From assembly GCF_004346205.1 (NCBI RefSeq), contig NZ_SMAM01000001.1, positions 310,001-374,000 on the forward strand: 64,000 bases of DNA, given 5' to 3'. This stretch comes from Bibersteinia trehalosi (GTDB taxonomy: Bacteria; Pseudomonadota; Gammaproteobacteria; Enterobacterales; Pasteurellaceae). Made by a program: the position numbers and the translations under genes. The notes beneath the pieces are model-generated. The model was not told where the DNA came from. It ran no database searches and worked only from the letters and a program-made list of their open reading frames with translations. This document shows positions 38,427 to 48,742 of this stretch, piece after piece. Each line of letters begins with the position of its first letter. Position 1 is the first letter of the stretch.

Positions 38427-38852
38427 TTACTCATCTGCCAAAGGAACAACCAGCATATCAATACTAATACTGTTCATCACTTGACGAGTTGAAGACATAA
38501 ATTTACTCCAAAAGTCTTGATGATGCCCTGTTACTAAAAGATCTACTTGATATTTATCGACAGCTTCTTCCAATACCTGACTGAAATCACCACTGCCATT
38601 AAGACGCTCAGTAACAGGATAATCACTCTTACTAGCAAGTTCGTCTAACGCCTTCACAGTATCTTCAGACACTGAATTTTGCACTGACTGCATATTAATA
38701 TCAATCAACCCTGTATATAGATCTGAAAAATTTACATCCACATGGATAATCGACAATTTTGCGCCGTGCCGTTTCGCAATATCAGCCCCTTTACGGACTA
38801 AAATCAAACTCTCTTCGGAAAGATCGACAGCAACTAAAACATGTTTATACAT
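38427..38852 (-). CDS. uspA: Universal stress protein A
   Basis: A 141-aa cytoplasmic stress protein (E. coli 144). MYKHVLVAVDLSEES starts the Rossmann-like fold, and LLVTGHHQDFWSK is the second conserved block. The family G-2X-G-9X-G(S/T) ATP site is not clearly present, as in UspA-type members that do not bind ATP. Stands alone, with AAAGGAG upstream. Confidence 0.93.
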   Translation of the reverse strand: MYKHVLVAVDLSEESLILVRKGADIAKRHGAKLSIIHVDVNFSDLYTGLIDINMQSVQNSVSEDTVKALDELASKSDYPVTERLNGSGDFSQVLEEAVDKYQVDLLVTGHHQDFWSKFMSSTRQVMNSISIDMLVVPLADE

Positions 38853-38964
38853 AATAAACTCCTTTGCTTATGGATGATTTGTTGTATCGGATAATAACAA
38901 ACTTTACAAAAAGAAAATTTGAACTAGATCTCAAATTTAGAAAATTTCTTGCTAGATAAAAAAA

Positions 38965-39009
38965 CAAGCGGTTGAATTTTGCAAAATTTCTGCAAATTCC
39001 AACCGCTTG
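38965..39009 (-). terminator. Uptake-signal hairpin terminator after lpd
   Basis: CAAGCGGTTG (38965-38974) and CAACCGCTTG (39000-39009) form a ten-pair stem; the loop contains the GCAAAATTT extension of the uptake signal. Lies 25 bases past the lpd stop. Confidence 0.75.
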
Positions 39010-39033
39010 AAGAGTACATTAATCGCCAAGCAA

Positions 39034-40458
39034 TTATTTTTTCTTCGCTTTAGGATTTGGTAAATCTGTTACTGAACCTTCGAATACTTCAGCGGATAAA
39101 CCAATAGACTCATGTAAAGTTGGGTGAGCATGGATAGTTAATGCAATATCTTCAGCATCACAACCCATTTCAATCGCTAAACCAATCTCACCTAGCAATT
39201 CACCACCATTCGTTCCCACGATAGCACCACCAAGGATACGATGTGTATCTTTATCGAAGATTAGCTTAGTCATACCGTCTGAACATTCAGAAGCAATTGC
39301 GCGACCAGAAGCAGCCCAAGGGAATTTTGCCACTTCATAGTTTAAGCCTTCTTGCTTACACTCTTTCTCGGTTTTACCTACCCATGCCACTTCTGGCTCA
39401 GTATAGGCAATAGAAGGAATCACTTTTGGATCGAAATAGTGTTTCATACCAGCAATCACTTCTGCTGCCACATGACCTTCGTGAACACCTTTATGTGCTA
39501 ACATTGGCTGACCAACAATATCACCGATAGCAAAAATGTGTGGGACATTAGTACGCATTTGTTTATCCACAGGAATAAAACCACGTTCATCCACATTCAC
39601 ACCTGCTTTACCAGCATCAATTAATTTGCCGTTCGGTGCGCGACCAATAGCCACTAACACAGCATCATAACGCTTAGTATCATTACACGCTTTGCCTTCC
39701 ATAGAAACATAGATACCATCATCTTTTGCTTCTACCGCAGTGACTTTGGTTTCCAGCATGAGTTTGAATTTTTTCTCAATACGTTTAGTGAAGATTTGTA
39801 CAATATCTTTATCCGCAGCAGGAATAACCTGATCGAACATCTCTACCACTTCAACTTCAGAGCCTAACGCTTCATATACAGTCCCCATCTCTAAACCGAT
39901 AATACCACCACCCATAATGAGTAATTTTTTCGGAATTTCTTTGAGTTTTAGTGCATCAGTAGAATCCCAAATGCGTGGATCTTCGTGTGGAATAAATGGT
40001 AATTGAATTGGGCGAGAGCCTGCTGCAATAATGGCATTATCAAATTTAATCGTTGTTGGATTACCATCACGATCACGAGCAACTAAAGTATTTGAGTCTG
40101 TAAATGTAGCTTGACCTTCAACCACAGTTACTTTACGTGCTTTTGCCATACCCGCAAGACCGCCAGTTAATTTAGCAACAACAGCCTCTTTACCTGCACG
40201 AACTTTGTCTAAATCAATGGTTGGCTCACCAAAGGTGATTCCATTTTTTTCTGCATGTTTCGCTTCTTCTAATACCTTAGCAACATGTAATAATGCTTTT
40301 GATGGAATACAGCCCACATTTAAACAGACACCGCCAAGTGTTGAATAGCGTTCAACAATCACAGTCTCTAAACCTAAGTCTGCACAGCGGAATGCCGCTG
40401 AATAACCTGCAGGGCCTGCACCGAGTACCACTACCTGTGTTTTAATTTCTTTGCTCAT
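39034..40458 (-). CDS. lpd: Dihydrolipoamide dehydrogenase (E3)
   Basis: FAD enzyme that reoxidises lipoyl groups of the pyruvate and 2-oxoglutarate dehydrogenase complexes and reduces NAD+. The 474-aa protein (E. coli 474) has the FAD-binding VVLGAGPAGYSAAF, the redox disulfide C45-LNVG-C50, the NAD-binding GGGIIGLEMGTVYEALGS and the C-terminal HAHPTLHES catalytic His-Glu pair. A longer frame from 40524 is not supported; the ATG at 40458 follows AAAAGGAAA and gives the conserved MSKEIKTQ start. Third gene of the aceE-aceF-lpd set. Confidence 0.97.
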   Translation of the reverse strand: MSKEIKTQVVVLGAGPAGYSAAFRCADLGLETVIVERYSTLGGVCLNVGCIPSKALLHVAKVLEEAKHAEKNGITFGEPTIDLDKVRAGKEAVVAKLTGGLAGMAKARKVTVVEGQATFTDSNTLVARDRDGNPTTIKFDNAIIAAGSRPIQLPFIPHEDPRIWDSTDALKLKEIPKKLLIMGGGIIGLEMGTVYEALGSEVEVVEMFDQVIPAADKDIVQIFTKRIEKKFKLMLETKVTAVEAKDDGIYVSMEGKACNDTKRYDAVLVAIGRAPNGKLIDAGKAGVNVDERGFIPVDKQMRTNVPHIFAIGDIVGQPMLAHKGVHEGHVAAEVIAGMKHYFDPKVIPSIAYTEPEVAWVGKTEKECKQEGLNYEVAKFPWAASGRAIASECSDGMTKLIFDKDTHRILGGAIVGTNGGELLGEIGLAIEMGCDAEDIALTIHAHPTLHESIGLSAEVFEGSVTDLPNPKAKKK

Positions 40459-40471
40459 AGTTTTTTCCTTT

Positions 40472-40530
40472 TGTAGGATGGGCTTTAGCCCATCGTAGGG
40501 AAAGAATAATGGGCTAAAGCCCATCCTACA
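40472..40530. repeat. Nested palindromic repeat (TGTAGGATGGGC family)
   Basis: TGTAGGATGGGCTTTAGCCC at the left is mirrored by GGGCTAAAGCCCATCCTACA at the right, each half being itself a GGGCTTTAGCCC palindrome. The 59-base element lies in the aceF-lpd spacer next to an inverted uptake signal pair. Confidence 0.8.
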
Positions 40531-40576
40531 ACAAGCGGTCGGTTTTGCAAAATTTTCTGCAAATCTGACCGCTTGT
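40531..40576 (-). terminator. Inverted uptake-signal pair between aceF and lpd
   Basis: ACAAGCGGTC (40531-40540) and GACCGCTTGT (40567-40576) form a ten-pair stem only 5 bases past the aceF stop. Adjacent to the nested repeat it may reduce or process the aceF-lpd transcript. Confidence 0.7.
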
Positions 40577-40581
40577 ATTGA

Positions 40582-42486
40582 TTACATTACTAAACGGCGA
40601 ATATCCGCTAATACTTGACCTAAGTAGGTTAAGAATCTTGCACCATCTGCACCATCAATGACACGGTGGTCAAATGATAATGAGAGAGGTAACATTAAGC
40701 GTGGCTCAAACTCTTTACCGTTCCAAACTGGGCTCATATCAGAACGAGACACGCCTAAAATAGCCACTTCTGGTGCATTCACGATTGGGGTAAAGTGAGT
40801 TGTGCCTAAACCACCAAGACTTGAAATGGTGAAACAGCCACCTTGCATATCCGCAGCAGTTAATTTACCTTCACGCGCTTTCTTAGATACTTCCATTAAT
40901 TCACGAGAAAGTTCAATAATGCCTTTTTTGTTCACATTTTTGAACACTGGTACAACTAAACCATTTGGTGTATCTACAGCAACACCGATGTTGATGTATT
41001 TTTTCAGCGTGAGTTTTTGACCATCTTCAGAAATAGAACTGTTGAAGCGAGGGAAAGCTTCTAATGCTTTCGCTGCTGCTTTCATAATGAAGACCACTGG
41101 CGTGATTTTCACATCTAATTTTTGTTTTTCCGCAACTTTATTTTGCTCTTTACGGAATGCTTCTAATTCAGTGATATCTGTACGGTCAAAGTGCGTTACA
41201 TGTGGAATCATTACCCAGTTACGGTGTAAATTTGCACCTGAAATTTTATTGATACGGCTTAATTCAACTTCTTCAATTTCACCAAATTTGCTGAAATCGA
41301 CTTTTGGCCAAGGTAATAAACCTAAACCTGCACCATTTGCGACACCAGTACCTGCCGCTGCTGGCGCTTTACCGGCTTTCACATCTTCAAAGACTTGCAC
41401 TGCTGTTTTCACATAAGCTTGCAAGTCTTCTTTCACGATACGACCTTTACGACCCGTACCTTGTACCTTGTCTAAGTTTACGCCAAATTCACGCGCTAAA
41501 CGGCGAATTACTGGGGTTGCGTGTGCATAATTTGCACTTGCTGCTACAGTTTCTTGGCTTAAGCCTGCTACGTTACCGCTTGCAGGTTGTGCAGCACTCA
41601 CTGAAGAAGCTGCAGCTGGTGCAGCAGCTTGTGCAACCAGTGCAGGAGCTGCTGCTGGAGCTGCGCCTGCGACTTCAAAACGCATAATCAATGAGCCAGT
41701 TTTCACTTTATCGCCCACGTTGATTAAAATTTCTTTCACCACGCCAGCCACTGGTGCAGGGACTTCCATTGACGCTTTATCACCTTCAACGTTGATGATA
41801 GATTGATCCACTTCAACAGTATCGCCCACTTTCACCATAATTTCAGTTACGTTTACTTCATCGCCACCGATATCTGGTACATTCACATCTTGCACAGATG
41901 CTGCAACTGGCGCTGCTGCTTGAGCTGGTGCAGCCTCTGCAACAGGAGCCGCTGCACCTGTTGAGAATTTCATAATCAATGAGCCGGTTGAAACTTTATC
42001 ACCTACATTGATTAAAATTTCAGTTACTGTACCTGCAAATGGCGCTGGCACTTCCATAGAGGCTTTATCACCTTCTACGTTGATGATAGATTGATCGGCT
42101 TCAACACTATCGCCCACTTTTACCATAATTTCGGTAACATTAACTTCATCGCCACCAATATCAGGGACGTTTACTTCAACGATAGCAGCCGCTTGTACTG
42201 GTGCTGGTGCAGCTTCAACCGCTGGGGCTGCTGCTTGTGGAGCTGGTGCAGCATCTGCACTTTCTAATTCTAACATTGGTGTGCCCGTGGTTACTTTGTC
42301 ACCCACTTTCACTAATACTGCTTTAACCACACCTGCTTCAGGCGCTGGGACTTCCATAGAAGCTTTATCACCTTCTACATTAATCACAGATTGATCAGCT
42401 GAAATGGTATCACCTACGTTTACCATTACTTCGGTTACGGTAACTTCATCGCCACCGATATCAGGAATTTGAATTACTTTTGACAT
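40582..42486 (-). CDS. aceF: Pyruvate dehydrogenase E2, dihydrolipoamide acetyltransferase
   Basis: The core of the pyruvate dehydrogenase complex; moves the acetyl group from lipoamide to CoA. The 634-aa protein (E. coli 630) has three tandem lipoyl domains with [11 protein letters not shown] and lipoyl lysines K41, K141 and K236, joined by Ala/Pro-rich linkers. A peripheral-subunit-binding domain ([16 protein letters not shown]...[11 protein letters not shown]) and the catalytic domain with [12 protein letters not shown] follow. The near-identical lipoyl repeats also appear as DNA repeats. It follows aceE by 77 bases that hold a palindromic repeat. Confidence 0.98.
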   Translation of the reverse strand: MSKVIQIPDIGGDEVTVTEVMVNVGDTISADQSVINVEGDKASMEVPAPEAGVVKAVLVKVGDKVTTGTPMLELESADAAPAPQAAAPAVEAAPAPVQAAAIVEVNVPDIGGDEVNVTEIMVKVGDSVEADQSIINVEGDKASMEVPAPFAGTVTEILINVGDKVSTGSLIMKFSTGAAAPVAEAAPAQAAAPVAASVQDVNVPDIGGDEVNVTEIMVKVGDTVEVDQSIINVEGDKASMEVPAPVAGVVKEILINVGDKVKTGSLIMRFEVAGAAPAAAPALVAQAAAPAAASSVSAAQPASGNVAGLSQETVAASANYAHATPVIRRLAREFGVNLDKVQGTGRKGRIVKEDLQAYVKTAVQVFEDVKAGKAPAAAGTGVANGAGLGLLPWPKVDFSKFGEIEEVELSRINKISGANLHRNWVMIPHVTHFDRTDITELEAFRKEQNKVAEKQKLDVKITPVVFIMKAAAKALEAFPRFNSSISEDGQKLTLKKYINIGVAVDTPNGLVVPVFKNVNKKGIIELSRELMEVSKKAREGKLTAADMQGGCFTISSLGGLGTTHFTPIVNAPEVAILGVSRSDMSPVWNGKEFEPRLMLPLSLSFDHRVIDGADGARFLTYLGQVLADIRRLVM

Positions 42487-42508
42487 TTTATTTTTCCTTT
42501 ATGAAAAA

Positions 42509-42558
42509 TGTAGGGGCGCACGACGTACGCCCGCGGACGCAAACATTGCGTCCCTACA
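42509..42558. repeat. Palindromic repeat between aceE and aceF
   Basis: TGTAGGGGCGCACGAC at the left and GCGTCCCTACA at the right give inverted ends, with inner arms GGCGCACGACGTACGCC and GGACGCAAACATTGCGTCC. It belongs to the GTAGGGGCG family seen also in the pur cluster. Confidence 0.75.
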
Positions 42559-42563
42559 GTTTA

Positions 42564-45227
42564 TTACGCATATAACGGATTGATACGATCTACATTCAAA
42601 CCAAATTTCGCAATCGCTTCTGCAACCACTTTAGTTTCCACTGTGCCTTCTTTCGCTAATTGAGAAAGCGCAGCAACAACAACGTAACGTGCATCAACCT
42701 CGAAGTGTTCACGTAAGTTTGCACGGCTATCTGAACGTCCGAAACCGTCAGTACCTAATACGTGATAGTGTTTGCTTGGTACGTATGCACGAATTTGTTC
42801 TGCATAAAGTTTCATATAGTCGGTTGAAGCAACGGTTGGTAAATCTTGTAACACTTGTGCAACATAAGGAACACGAGGTGTTTCAGTTGGGTGTAATAAA
42901 TTCCAACGTGCTACATCTGCTCCATCACGGCCTAATTCGTTAAATGATGGGGCTGAGAATACATCAGAAGAGATACCATAGTCGTTTGCAAGGATTTGTG
43001 CAGCTTCACGTACGTGACGCATAATCGCACCAGAACCTAATAATTGAACGCGACCTTTACCTTTTGCTTCAACGCTTTCAAATTTATATAAACCTTTACG
43101 GATACCTTCTTCTGCACCTGCTGGCATTGCTGGTTGCTCAGTGATTTCATTTAAAGTGGTGATGTAGTAGAACACATCTTCTTGTTTCTCACCGTACATA
43201 CGGTTAATACCGTCTTGTACAATAACAGCTACTTCAAATGCAAATGATGGATCGTAGGTTACACAGTTTGGAATAACGCCCGCTTGAATATGGCTATGAC
43301 CATCTTCGTGTTGTAAACCTTCACCATTTAAAGTTGTACGACCTGATGTACCACCTATCATAAAACCACGTGCTAATTGGTCACCGGCAAGCCACATCAT
43401 ATCGCCCACACGTTGGAAACCAAACATTGAGTAGTAGATGAAGAATGGAATCATTGGTTGGTTGCTAACAGAGTAAGAAGTTGCTGCCGCTACCCAAGAT
43501 GCGGTTGCACCTAACTCGTTGATACCTTCTTGTAACACTTGACCATCCGTTGCTTCACGATAATAAGCCACTAAATCACGGTCAGAAGGCACATAGTTTT
43601 GACCCGCTGGTGAGTAAATACCGATTTGACGGAATAAACCTTCCATACCGAAAGTACGTGCTTCATCTGCAATAATCGGCACAATGGTCTTACCAATATT
43701 TTTATCTTTTAATAACGCGTTTAATACACGGCTAAATGCCATTGTGGTAGAAATACCACGCGGTTGCGCTTCTAATAATTTTTGGAAATCAGGTGTATCT
43801 AAGCTAGGAACTTGATATTCGCCCGTAAATTTTGGATTACGTGCAGGTAAGTAGCCTTTCAATGCTTTACGTTGTGCATGTAAGTAATTGTACTCTGCAC
43901 TGCCTTCAGCAAATTTAATATATTCCAGATTCTCAACTTGTTCATCTGTTAATGGCAATTCAAAATAGTCACGGAAGCCTTTTAAGCTCTCTAATGACAT
44001 TTTTTTAGATTGGTGAGCGGTATTTTTACTTTCCGCTTCTGGAATTTTATACCCTTTTACTTGATGTGCTAAGATCACAACAGGTTTGTCTGATTTTTGT
44101 GCTCTTGCATATGCAGCATAAAGTTTTTCGCTATCGTGTGCACCACGGCGTAATGCCCAGATTTCATCATCTGTCATATCTGCCACTAATGCTGCAGTTT
44201 CTGGGTAACGACCGAAGAAGTGTTCACGAATATAAGCACCGTTTTTAGATTTGAAGGTTAAGTAGTCACCATCAACAACTTCCATCATTAACTGTGCTAA
44301 TTTACCACTTGTATCTTTAGCAAAGAGCTTATCCCACTCACTGCCCCACAATACTTTGATTACTTCCCAGCCCGCACCGGTAAATAGGCCTTCTAACTCT
44401 TGCACAATCTTACCGTTACCATGAACTGGACCATCTAGACGTTGTAAGTTACAGCTAATAGTGAAGATTAAGTTGTTTAATTTTTCACGTCCAGCAATGG
44501 TTAATGCACCTTTAGATTCGATTTCATCCATTTCACCATCACCTAAGAACGCATACACTTTTTGTTCAGAGGTATCTTTTAAACCACGGTTTTCAAGATA
44601 TTTTAAGAAACGCGCTTGATAAATCGCATTCACAGGGCCTAAACCCATAGAAACTGTAGAGAACTGCCAAAACTCTGGCATTAATTTCGGGTGAGGGTAA
44701 GAAGAAAGACCATCAGCAAATGCTTCTTGACGGAAATTATCCATTTGTGCTTCAGTAATACGGCCTTCAACAAATGCACGTGCATAAATACCCGGTGCTG
44801 CATGACCTTGGAAGAAAACTAAATCGCCGCCATCTTTTTCAGTTGCAGCTTTGAAGAAATGGTTAAAGCAAACTTCATACATTGTCGCTGCAGATTGGAA
44901 TGTAGAAATATGGCCACCTAAATCTAAATCTTTTTTCTGGCTACGTAACACCATTGCAATCGCATTCCAACGAATTGCAGAACGGATACGACGCTCAATA
45001 GCGTGATCGCCTGGATATGCTGGCTGCTCTGCCACCGAAATAGTATTCACATAATCAGTTGTTACACCTGATTGAATTGCCACACCTTTACCGCGTGCTT
45101 GTTGCATTACCTGATCGATAATAAATTGTGCACGCTCTACGCCTTCTTCGCGAACTAATGAATCAACAGCTTCTAACCAATCGTTCGTTTCGATTGGATC
45201 TACGTCATTTCGAATAATTTCTGACAT
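42564..45227 (-). CDS. aceE: Pyruvate dehydrogenase E1 component
   Basis: Thiamine diphosphate enzyme that decarboxylates pyruvate and acetylates lipoamide. The 887-aa homodimeric type equals the E. coli length. The ThDP motif GDGEMDEIESKG...NLQRLDGPVHGN is clear, as are HEDGHSHIQAG and VLGTDGFGRSDSR. A longer frame starts at 45302; the ATG at 45227 (MSEIIRNDVDP) follows AAAAGGAAAA and matches the family. First gene of aceE-aceF-lpd. No pdhR gene stands upstream. Confidence 0.98.
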   Translation of the reverse strand: MSEIIRNDVDPIETNDWLEAVDSLVREEGVERAQFIIDQVMQQARGKGVAIQSGVTTDYVNTISVAEQPAYPGDHAIERRIRSAIRWNAIAMVLRSQKKDLDLGGHISTFQSAATMYEVCFNHFFKAATEKDGGDLVFFQGHAAPGIYARAFVEGRITEAQMDNFRQEAFADGLSSYPHPKLMPEFWQFSTVSMGLGPVNAIYQARFLKYLENRGLKDTSEQKVYAFLGDGEMDEIESKGALTIAGREKLNNLIFTISCNLQRLDGPVHGNGKIVQELEGLFTGAGWEVIKVLWGSEWDKLFAKDTSGKLAQLMMEVVDGDYLTFKSKNGAYIREHFFGRYPETAALVADMTDDEIWALRRGAHDSEKLYAAYARAQKSDKPVVILAHQVKGYKIPEAESKNTAHQSKKMSLESLKGFRDYFELPLTDEQVENLEYIKFAEGSAEYNYLHAQRKALKGYLPARNPKFTGEYQVPSLDTPDFQKLLEAQPRGISTTMAFSRVLNALLKDKNIGKTIVPIIADEARTFGMEGLFRQIGIYSPAGQNYVPSDRDLVAYYREATDGQVLQEGINELGATASWVAAATSYSVSNQPMIPFFIYYSMFGFQRVGDMMWLAGDQLARGFMIGGTSGRTTLNGEGLQHEDGHSHIQAGVIPNCVTYDPSFAFEVAVIVQDGINRMYGEKQEDVFYYITTLNEITEQPAMPAGAEEGIRKGLYKFESVEAKGKGRVQLLGSGAIMRHVREAAQILANDYGISSDVFSAPSFNELGRDGADVARWNLLHPTETPRVPYVAQVLQDLPTVASTDYMKLYAEQIRAYVPSKHYHVLGTDGFGRSDSRANLREHFEVDARYVVVAALSQLAKEGTVETKVVAEAIAKFGLNVDRINPLYA

Positions 45228-45597
45228 AGTCTTTTCCTTTTTGTGAGTGAATAAACAGACAAAGTACTCAATACTTTGTTTACTTGTAAAATTTTTAAAC
45301 AAAAACTTTTATCTTTCTTCACATTTATTTTATCGACATTCAGGCAATAGGCAGCGCTCAATTGCCAAGTTCAAACTTATCCAATTGATTTATAAGAACT
45401 TTTTATGACATTATAAAAATGCTAAAAAAGATTGATAAAAAGTTGCGTAAAGGTTACCAAAAATGGCTTATTTTGTCTAATTTCTTAGGTTCGACTAAGG
45501 CATGAGAAGAATTTAAATAAGCGCCTTATCACTTAGTGACAGACGATTTGCTAGAGTTATGCTATGCTTTAAAGAAATGTTGTAAAAGGAATCACAA
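45228..45597. other. Divergent regulatory region between aceE and asparaginase
   Basis: This A/T-rich spacer of 370 bases holds the ribosome binding sites of both genes (AAAAGGAAAA for aceE, AAAAGGAAT for the asparaginase). I looked for PdhR, FNR and CRP palindromes and saw none convincing. A small CTTAG-N6-CTAAG hairpin occurs at 45484-45499. Confidence 0.4.
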
Positions 45598-46563
45598 ATG
45601 CATAAAAAACTACTCATTCTACATACTGGTGGCACTATTTCAATGAGTGAAGGCGAAGATGGCAAAGTCTCACCAAGCACAAAAAACCCCTTATTAGCCT
45701 CATTAGCTAAACTCAATCATCCAGCAACACTACACCAAGAGGCGATCTTGAATGTACCATCACCCCATATAACGCTTAGCCATTGGTTAGTTTTAAAATC
45801 TCGCATTGAAAAAGGGGTAAACGAAGAAGGATTTGATGGTGTCATTATCACCCATGGCACAGACACACTAGAAGAAACCGCTTACTTTCTCGATTTGGCC
45901 CTAGATATCAATGTTCCTGTAGCAATTACGGGAGCGATGCGTTCAAGCAATGAATTGGGGGCAGACGGTTTAATTAATTTACAAAGTGCGATTTTGGTTG
46001 CGTTAAGTGACGAAAGTAAAGGTAAGGGCGTGTTGGTCGTGATGAACGATGAAATTCATAATGCCAAATTTGTCACCAAAACACACACGACAAATGTGGC
46101 AACATTCCAAACACCTACGTTTGGCCCTTGTGGTCTAATTGCTAAAAATAGGGTGATCTATTTCCAAAGTTTAGAACACTATGAGCGTTTTCCTATTAAA
46201 AAAGTAGAAAAAACCAACGTTCAGCTCATTAAAGCCTATGTTGGCATGGACAGCTTCTTATTAGAGCAACTAGCCCTAAGCCAATGTGATGGTGTCGTCA
46301 TTGAAGGTTTAGGCGCAGGTAATTTACCGCCATCTTGTCTAGCCGGTGTAGCCGCACTGATGAATGCAGGTATTCCAGTTGTGTTAGTTTCTCGTTCATT
46401 TAATGGTGTCACTCAAGATGTTTATGATTATCTTGGTGGTGGAAAGCAATTAAAACAGCAAGGCGTTATTTTTACAACGGGTTTAAGCGGGCAAAAGGCA
46501 CGTATCAAATTGATGGTTTTGCTTAACCAGCAACTAGAAAAACCATTAGCGGAATATTTTTAA
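45598..46563 (+). CDS. L-asparaginase, cytoplasmic
   Basis: Hydrolyses asparagine to aspartate and ammonia. The 321-aa protein has LHTGGTISMSEGEDG with the nucleophile T13 and the second active-site block THGTDTLEETAYFLD. The next stretch TGAMRSSNELGADGLINL matches type II (AnsB/AnsZ) enzymes, yet there is no signal peptide, so it should stay in the cytoplasm like type I enzymes. It is transcribed alone, divergent from aceE. Often called ansA or ansB in related genomes; I leave the symbol open. Confidence 0.88.
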   Translation: MHKKLLILHTGGTISMSEGEDGKVSPSTKNPLLASLAKLNHPATLHQEAILNVPSPHITLSHWLVLKSRIEKGVNEEGFDGVIITHGTDTLEETAYFLDLALDINVPVAITGAMRSSNELGADGLINLQSAILVALSDESKGKGVLVVMNDEIHNAKFVTKTHTTNVATFQTPTFGPCGLIAKNRVIYFQSLEHYERFPIKKVEKTNVQLIKAYVGMDSFLLEQLALSQCDGVVIEGLGAGNLPPSCLAGVAALMNAGIPVVLVSRSFNGVTQDVYDYLGGGKQLKQQGVIFTTGLSGQKARIKLMVLLNQQLEKPLAEYF

Positions 46564-46640
46564 TCTTAGCAAGCGGGTAAAAAAGAACAATTTTTTGCAA
46601 AATGTCCATAAAAACACACCGCTTGCATAAGCACACATAA

Positions 46641-46664
46641 AAAAGGCAGCCTAAGCTGCCTTTT
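46641..46664. terminator. Bidirectional terminator between asparaginase and pckA
   Basis: AAAAGGCAGC-CTAA-GCTGCCTTTT, a perfect ten-pair stem with A and T flanks, 20 bases past the pckA stop on the minus strand. An imperfect inverted uptake pair (about 46569-46627) precedes it. Confidence 0.9.
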
Positions 46665-46683
46665 ATTCTTTTAGAATGCAATA

Positions 46684-48294
46684 TTAGAGCTGTGGGCCTG
46701 CCACTACTAATGCTTTACCTTCATCATTGGTGGTGTATTTGGTAAAGTTTTTCACAAAACGACCCGCTAGATCTTCCGCTTTTGCTTGCCATTGTGCTTT
46801 ATCAGCATAGGTATCACGAGGATCTAGAATAGCAGGATCAACGCCAGGTAACGCTGTTGGCACTGCTAAATTAAAGATTGGCAATGTTTTCATCTCTGCA
46901 TTTTCGATAGAACCATCTAAAATTGCATCAATAATACCACGGGTGTCTTTAATTGAAATACGTTTACCTGAACCATTCCAGCCCGTATTAACCAAGTATG
47001 CTTCCGCACCTGATGCTTCCATACGTTTTACTAATACTTCTGCATATTTTGTTGGATGTAATGACAAGAATGCCGCACCAAAACAGGCAGAGAATGTTGG
47101 GGTTGGCTCAGTAATACCACGCTCTGTGCCTGCCAATTTTGCTGTAAAACCAGATAAGAAGTAATATTTGGTTTGCTCTGGGGTTAATTTAGATACTGGA
47201 GGTAATACGCCAAATGCATCCGCCGTTAAGAAAATTACTTTCTTCGCATGCCCTGCTTTTGATACTGGCTCAACGATGTTTTTAATATGATAAATTGGGT
47301 AAGAAACACGGGTATTTTCAGTTTTTGAACCATCTGCAAAATCAACTGAGCCATCTTCACGCACAACTACATTTTCTAATAACGCATCGCGTTTAATTGC
47401 CGCATAAATATCTGGCTCATTTTCCGCAGATAAATTGATAGTTTTCGCATAACAACCACCTTCAAAGTTGAATACGCCATCATCGTCCCAACCGTGTTCA
47501 TCATCACCGATTAATTTACGTTTAGGATCGGTTGAAAGTGTTGTTTTACCTGTACCAGATAAACCGAAGAATATTGCAACATCACCATCTTCACCAACGT
47601 TTGCAGAGCAGTGCATTGATGCAATACCTTTCAGTGGTAATAGGTAGTTCATCATTGAGAACATCCCTTTTTTCATCTCACCACCGTACCAGCTACCACC
47701 AATTAATTGAACCGCTTCAGTTAAGTTAAATGCAATAAAGTTTTCAGAGTTTAAGCCCTGCTCTTTCCAATTAGGGTTAGTCACTTTAGAACCATTCATG
47801 ACAACAAAGTCTGGTTTAAATGTGGCTAACTCTGCCTCACTTGGACGGATGAACATATTTTTCACGAAGTGGGCTTGCCACGCAACTTCAGTAATAATAC
47901 GCACCGCCAAACGGCTATCTGGGTTTGCGCCACAGAAGGCATCAATGACGAATAAACGTTTATTAGAAAGTTGATTTGTTACCAAACCTTTTAAGTGAGT
48001 CCAAGTTTCTTGGGTCATTGGCTTATTATCATTTTTGACTGCATCCGTTGTCCACCATACGTTTTCACGGCTAGTGTCGTCTAACACAATATATTTATCT
48101 TTTGGTGAACGACCTGTGAAAATCCCTGTATCTACTGCAATCGCACCACTTGTGGTTAAACGACCTTTCTCAAAGCCTTCTAACTCTGGTTTCATCTCCT
48201 CTTCAAACAGTTGCTCATAACTTGGGTTATAAACAATTTCAGACACATTTGTAATACCTAATTGAGCAAGCTCTTGTTCTACACGATTTAACAT
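46684..48294 (-). CDS. pckA: Phosphoenolpyruvate carboxykinase (ATP)
   Basis: Interconverts oxaloacetate and PEP; in capnophilic Pasteurellaceae it commonly fixes CO2 in the succinate branch. The 536-aa protein (E. coli 540) has [10 protein letters not shown], the P-loop GLSGTGKT at 244-251, the metal-binding [10 protein letters not shown] and the adenine loop near the C terminus ([14 protein letters not shown]). Stands alone, divergent from ftsB; the 163-base spacer shows no recognisable operator. Confidence 0.98.
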   Translation of the reverse strand: MLNRVEQELAQLGITNVSEIVYNPSYEQLFEEEMKPELEGFEKGRLTTSGAIAVDTGIFTGRSPKDKYIVLDDTSRENVWWTTDAVKNDNKPMTQETWTHLKGLVTNQLSNKRLFVIDAFCGANPDSRLAVRIITEVAWQAHFVKNMFIRPSEAELATFKPDFVVMNGSKVTNPNWKEQGLNSENFIAFNLTEAVQLIGGSWYGGEMKKGMFSMMNYLLPLKGIASMHCSANVGEDGDVAIFFGLSGTGKTTLSTDPKRKLIGDDEHGWDDDGVFNFEGGCYAKTINLSAENEPDIYAAIKRDALLENVVVREDGSVDFADGSKTENTRVSYPIYHIKNIVEPVSKAGHAKKVIFLTADAFGVLPPVSKLTPEQTKYYFLSGFTAKLAGTERGITEPTPTFSACFGAAFLSLHPTKYAEVLVKRMEASGAEAYLVNTGWNGSGKRISIKDTRGIIDAILDGSIENAEMKTLPIFNLAVPTALPGVDPAILDPRDTYADKAQWQAKAEDLAGRFVKNFTKYTTNDEGKALVVAGPQL

Positions 48295-48457
48295 AAATTA
48301 CCTCTGTTAGATAACGATAAAAAAAAGATATGCGAATTATAAAATTTTTCTTTAGAAAAAAATGTTACCTACTTCAAATTTTTACACATTACATGAAAAA
48401 ATTTCCAAAGCTTCGACGGGCAATGTACAATAGCAATTGTTTAAAAAAGGAAGATAT

Positions 48458-48733
48458 ATGCGACTATTGATTGTATTTTTAGCGGTCACCCTTGTCTATT
48501 TCCAATATCTCTTTTGGTTTGGCGAAAATGGGTGGCTAGATTACCAAAAAGCAGAAACTGCATTCAAAGAACTGAATGAGCGTCATGATAAATTAGAAGC
48601 GCGCAATAAAATGATTGAAGCAGAAATCGACAACCTGCAACGAGGCTTAGAAGCGTTAGAAGAACGCGCTAGAATGCAACTTGAGATGGTAAAACCCGAT
48701 GAACGCTTTTACCGAATTATCCCTAAAAACTAA
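48458..48733 (+). CDS. ftsB: Cell division protein FtsB
   Basis: A bitopic divisome protein that bridges FtsL and FtsQ. The 91-aa protein has a membrane helix ([20 protein letters not shown], 3-22) and a periplasmic coiled coil (about 28-70). A TTG at 48437 is in frame, but the ATG at 48458 follows AAGGAAG at the right spacing. First gene of ftsB-ispD-ispF, the same operon as in E. coli. Confidence 0.95.
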   Translation: MRLLIVFLAVTLVYFQYLFWFGENGWLDYQKAETAFKELNERHDKLEARNKMIEAEIDNLQRGLEALEERARMQLEMVKPDERFYRIIPKN

Positions 48734-48742
48734 GGAATCAAT

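Noticed and set aside
41042-41687. Plus-strand frames of 124 and 127 codons opposite aceF
   Set aside because: Antisense to the Ala/Pro-rich lipoyl linkers and binding domain of aceF; low-complexity Leu/His/Gln-rich products.
41640-42486. Possible DNA tandem repeat or CRISPR-like array
   Set aside because: The three repeated blocks encode the three lipoyl domains of AceF; spacing of about 300 bases and coding continuity exclude CRISPR.
45228-45597. PdhR operator or pdhR gene upstream of aceE
   Set aside because: No AATTGGT-N-ACCAATT-type palindrome and no GntR-family frame is present.
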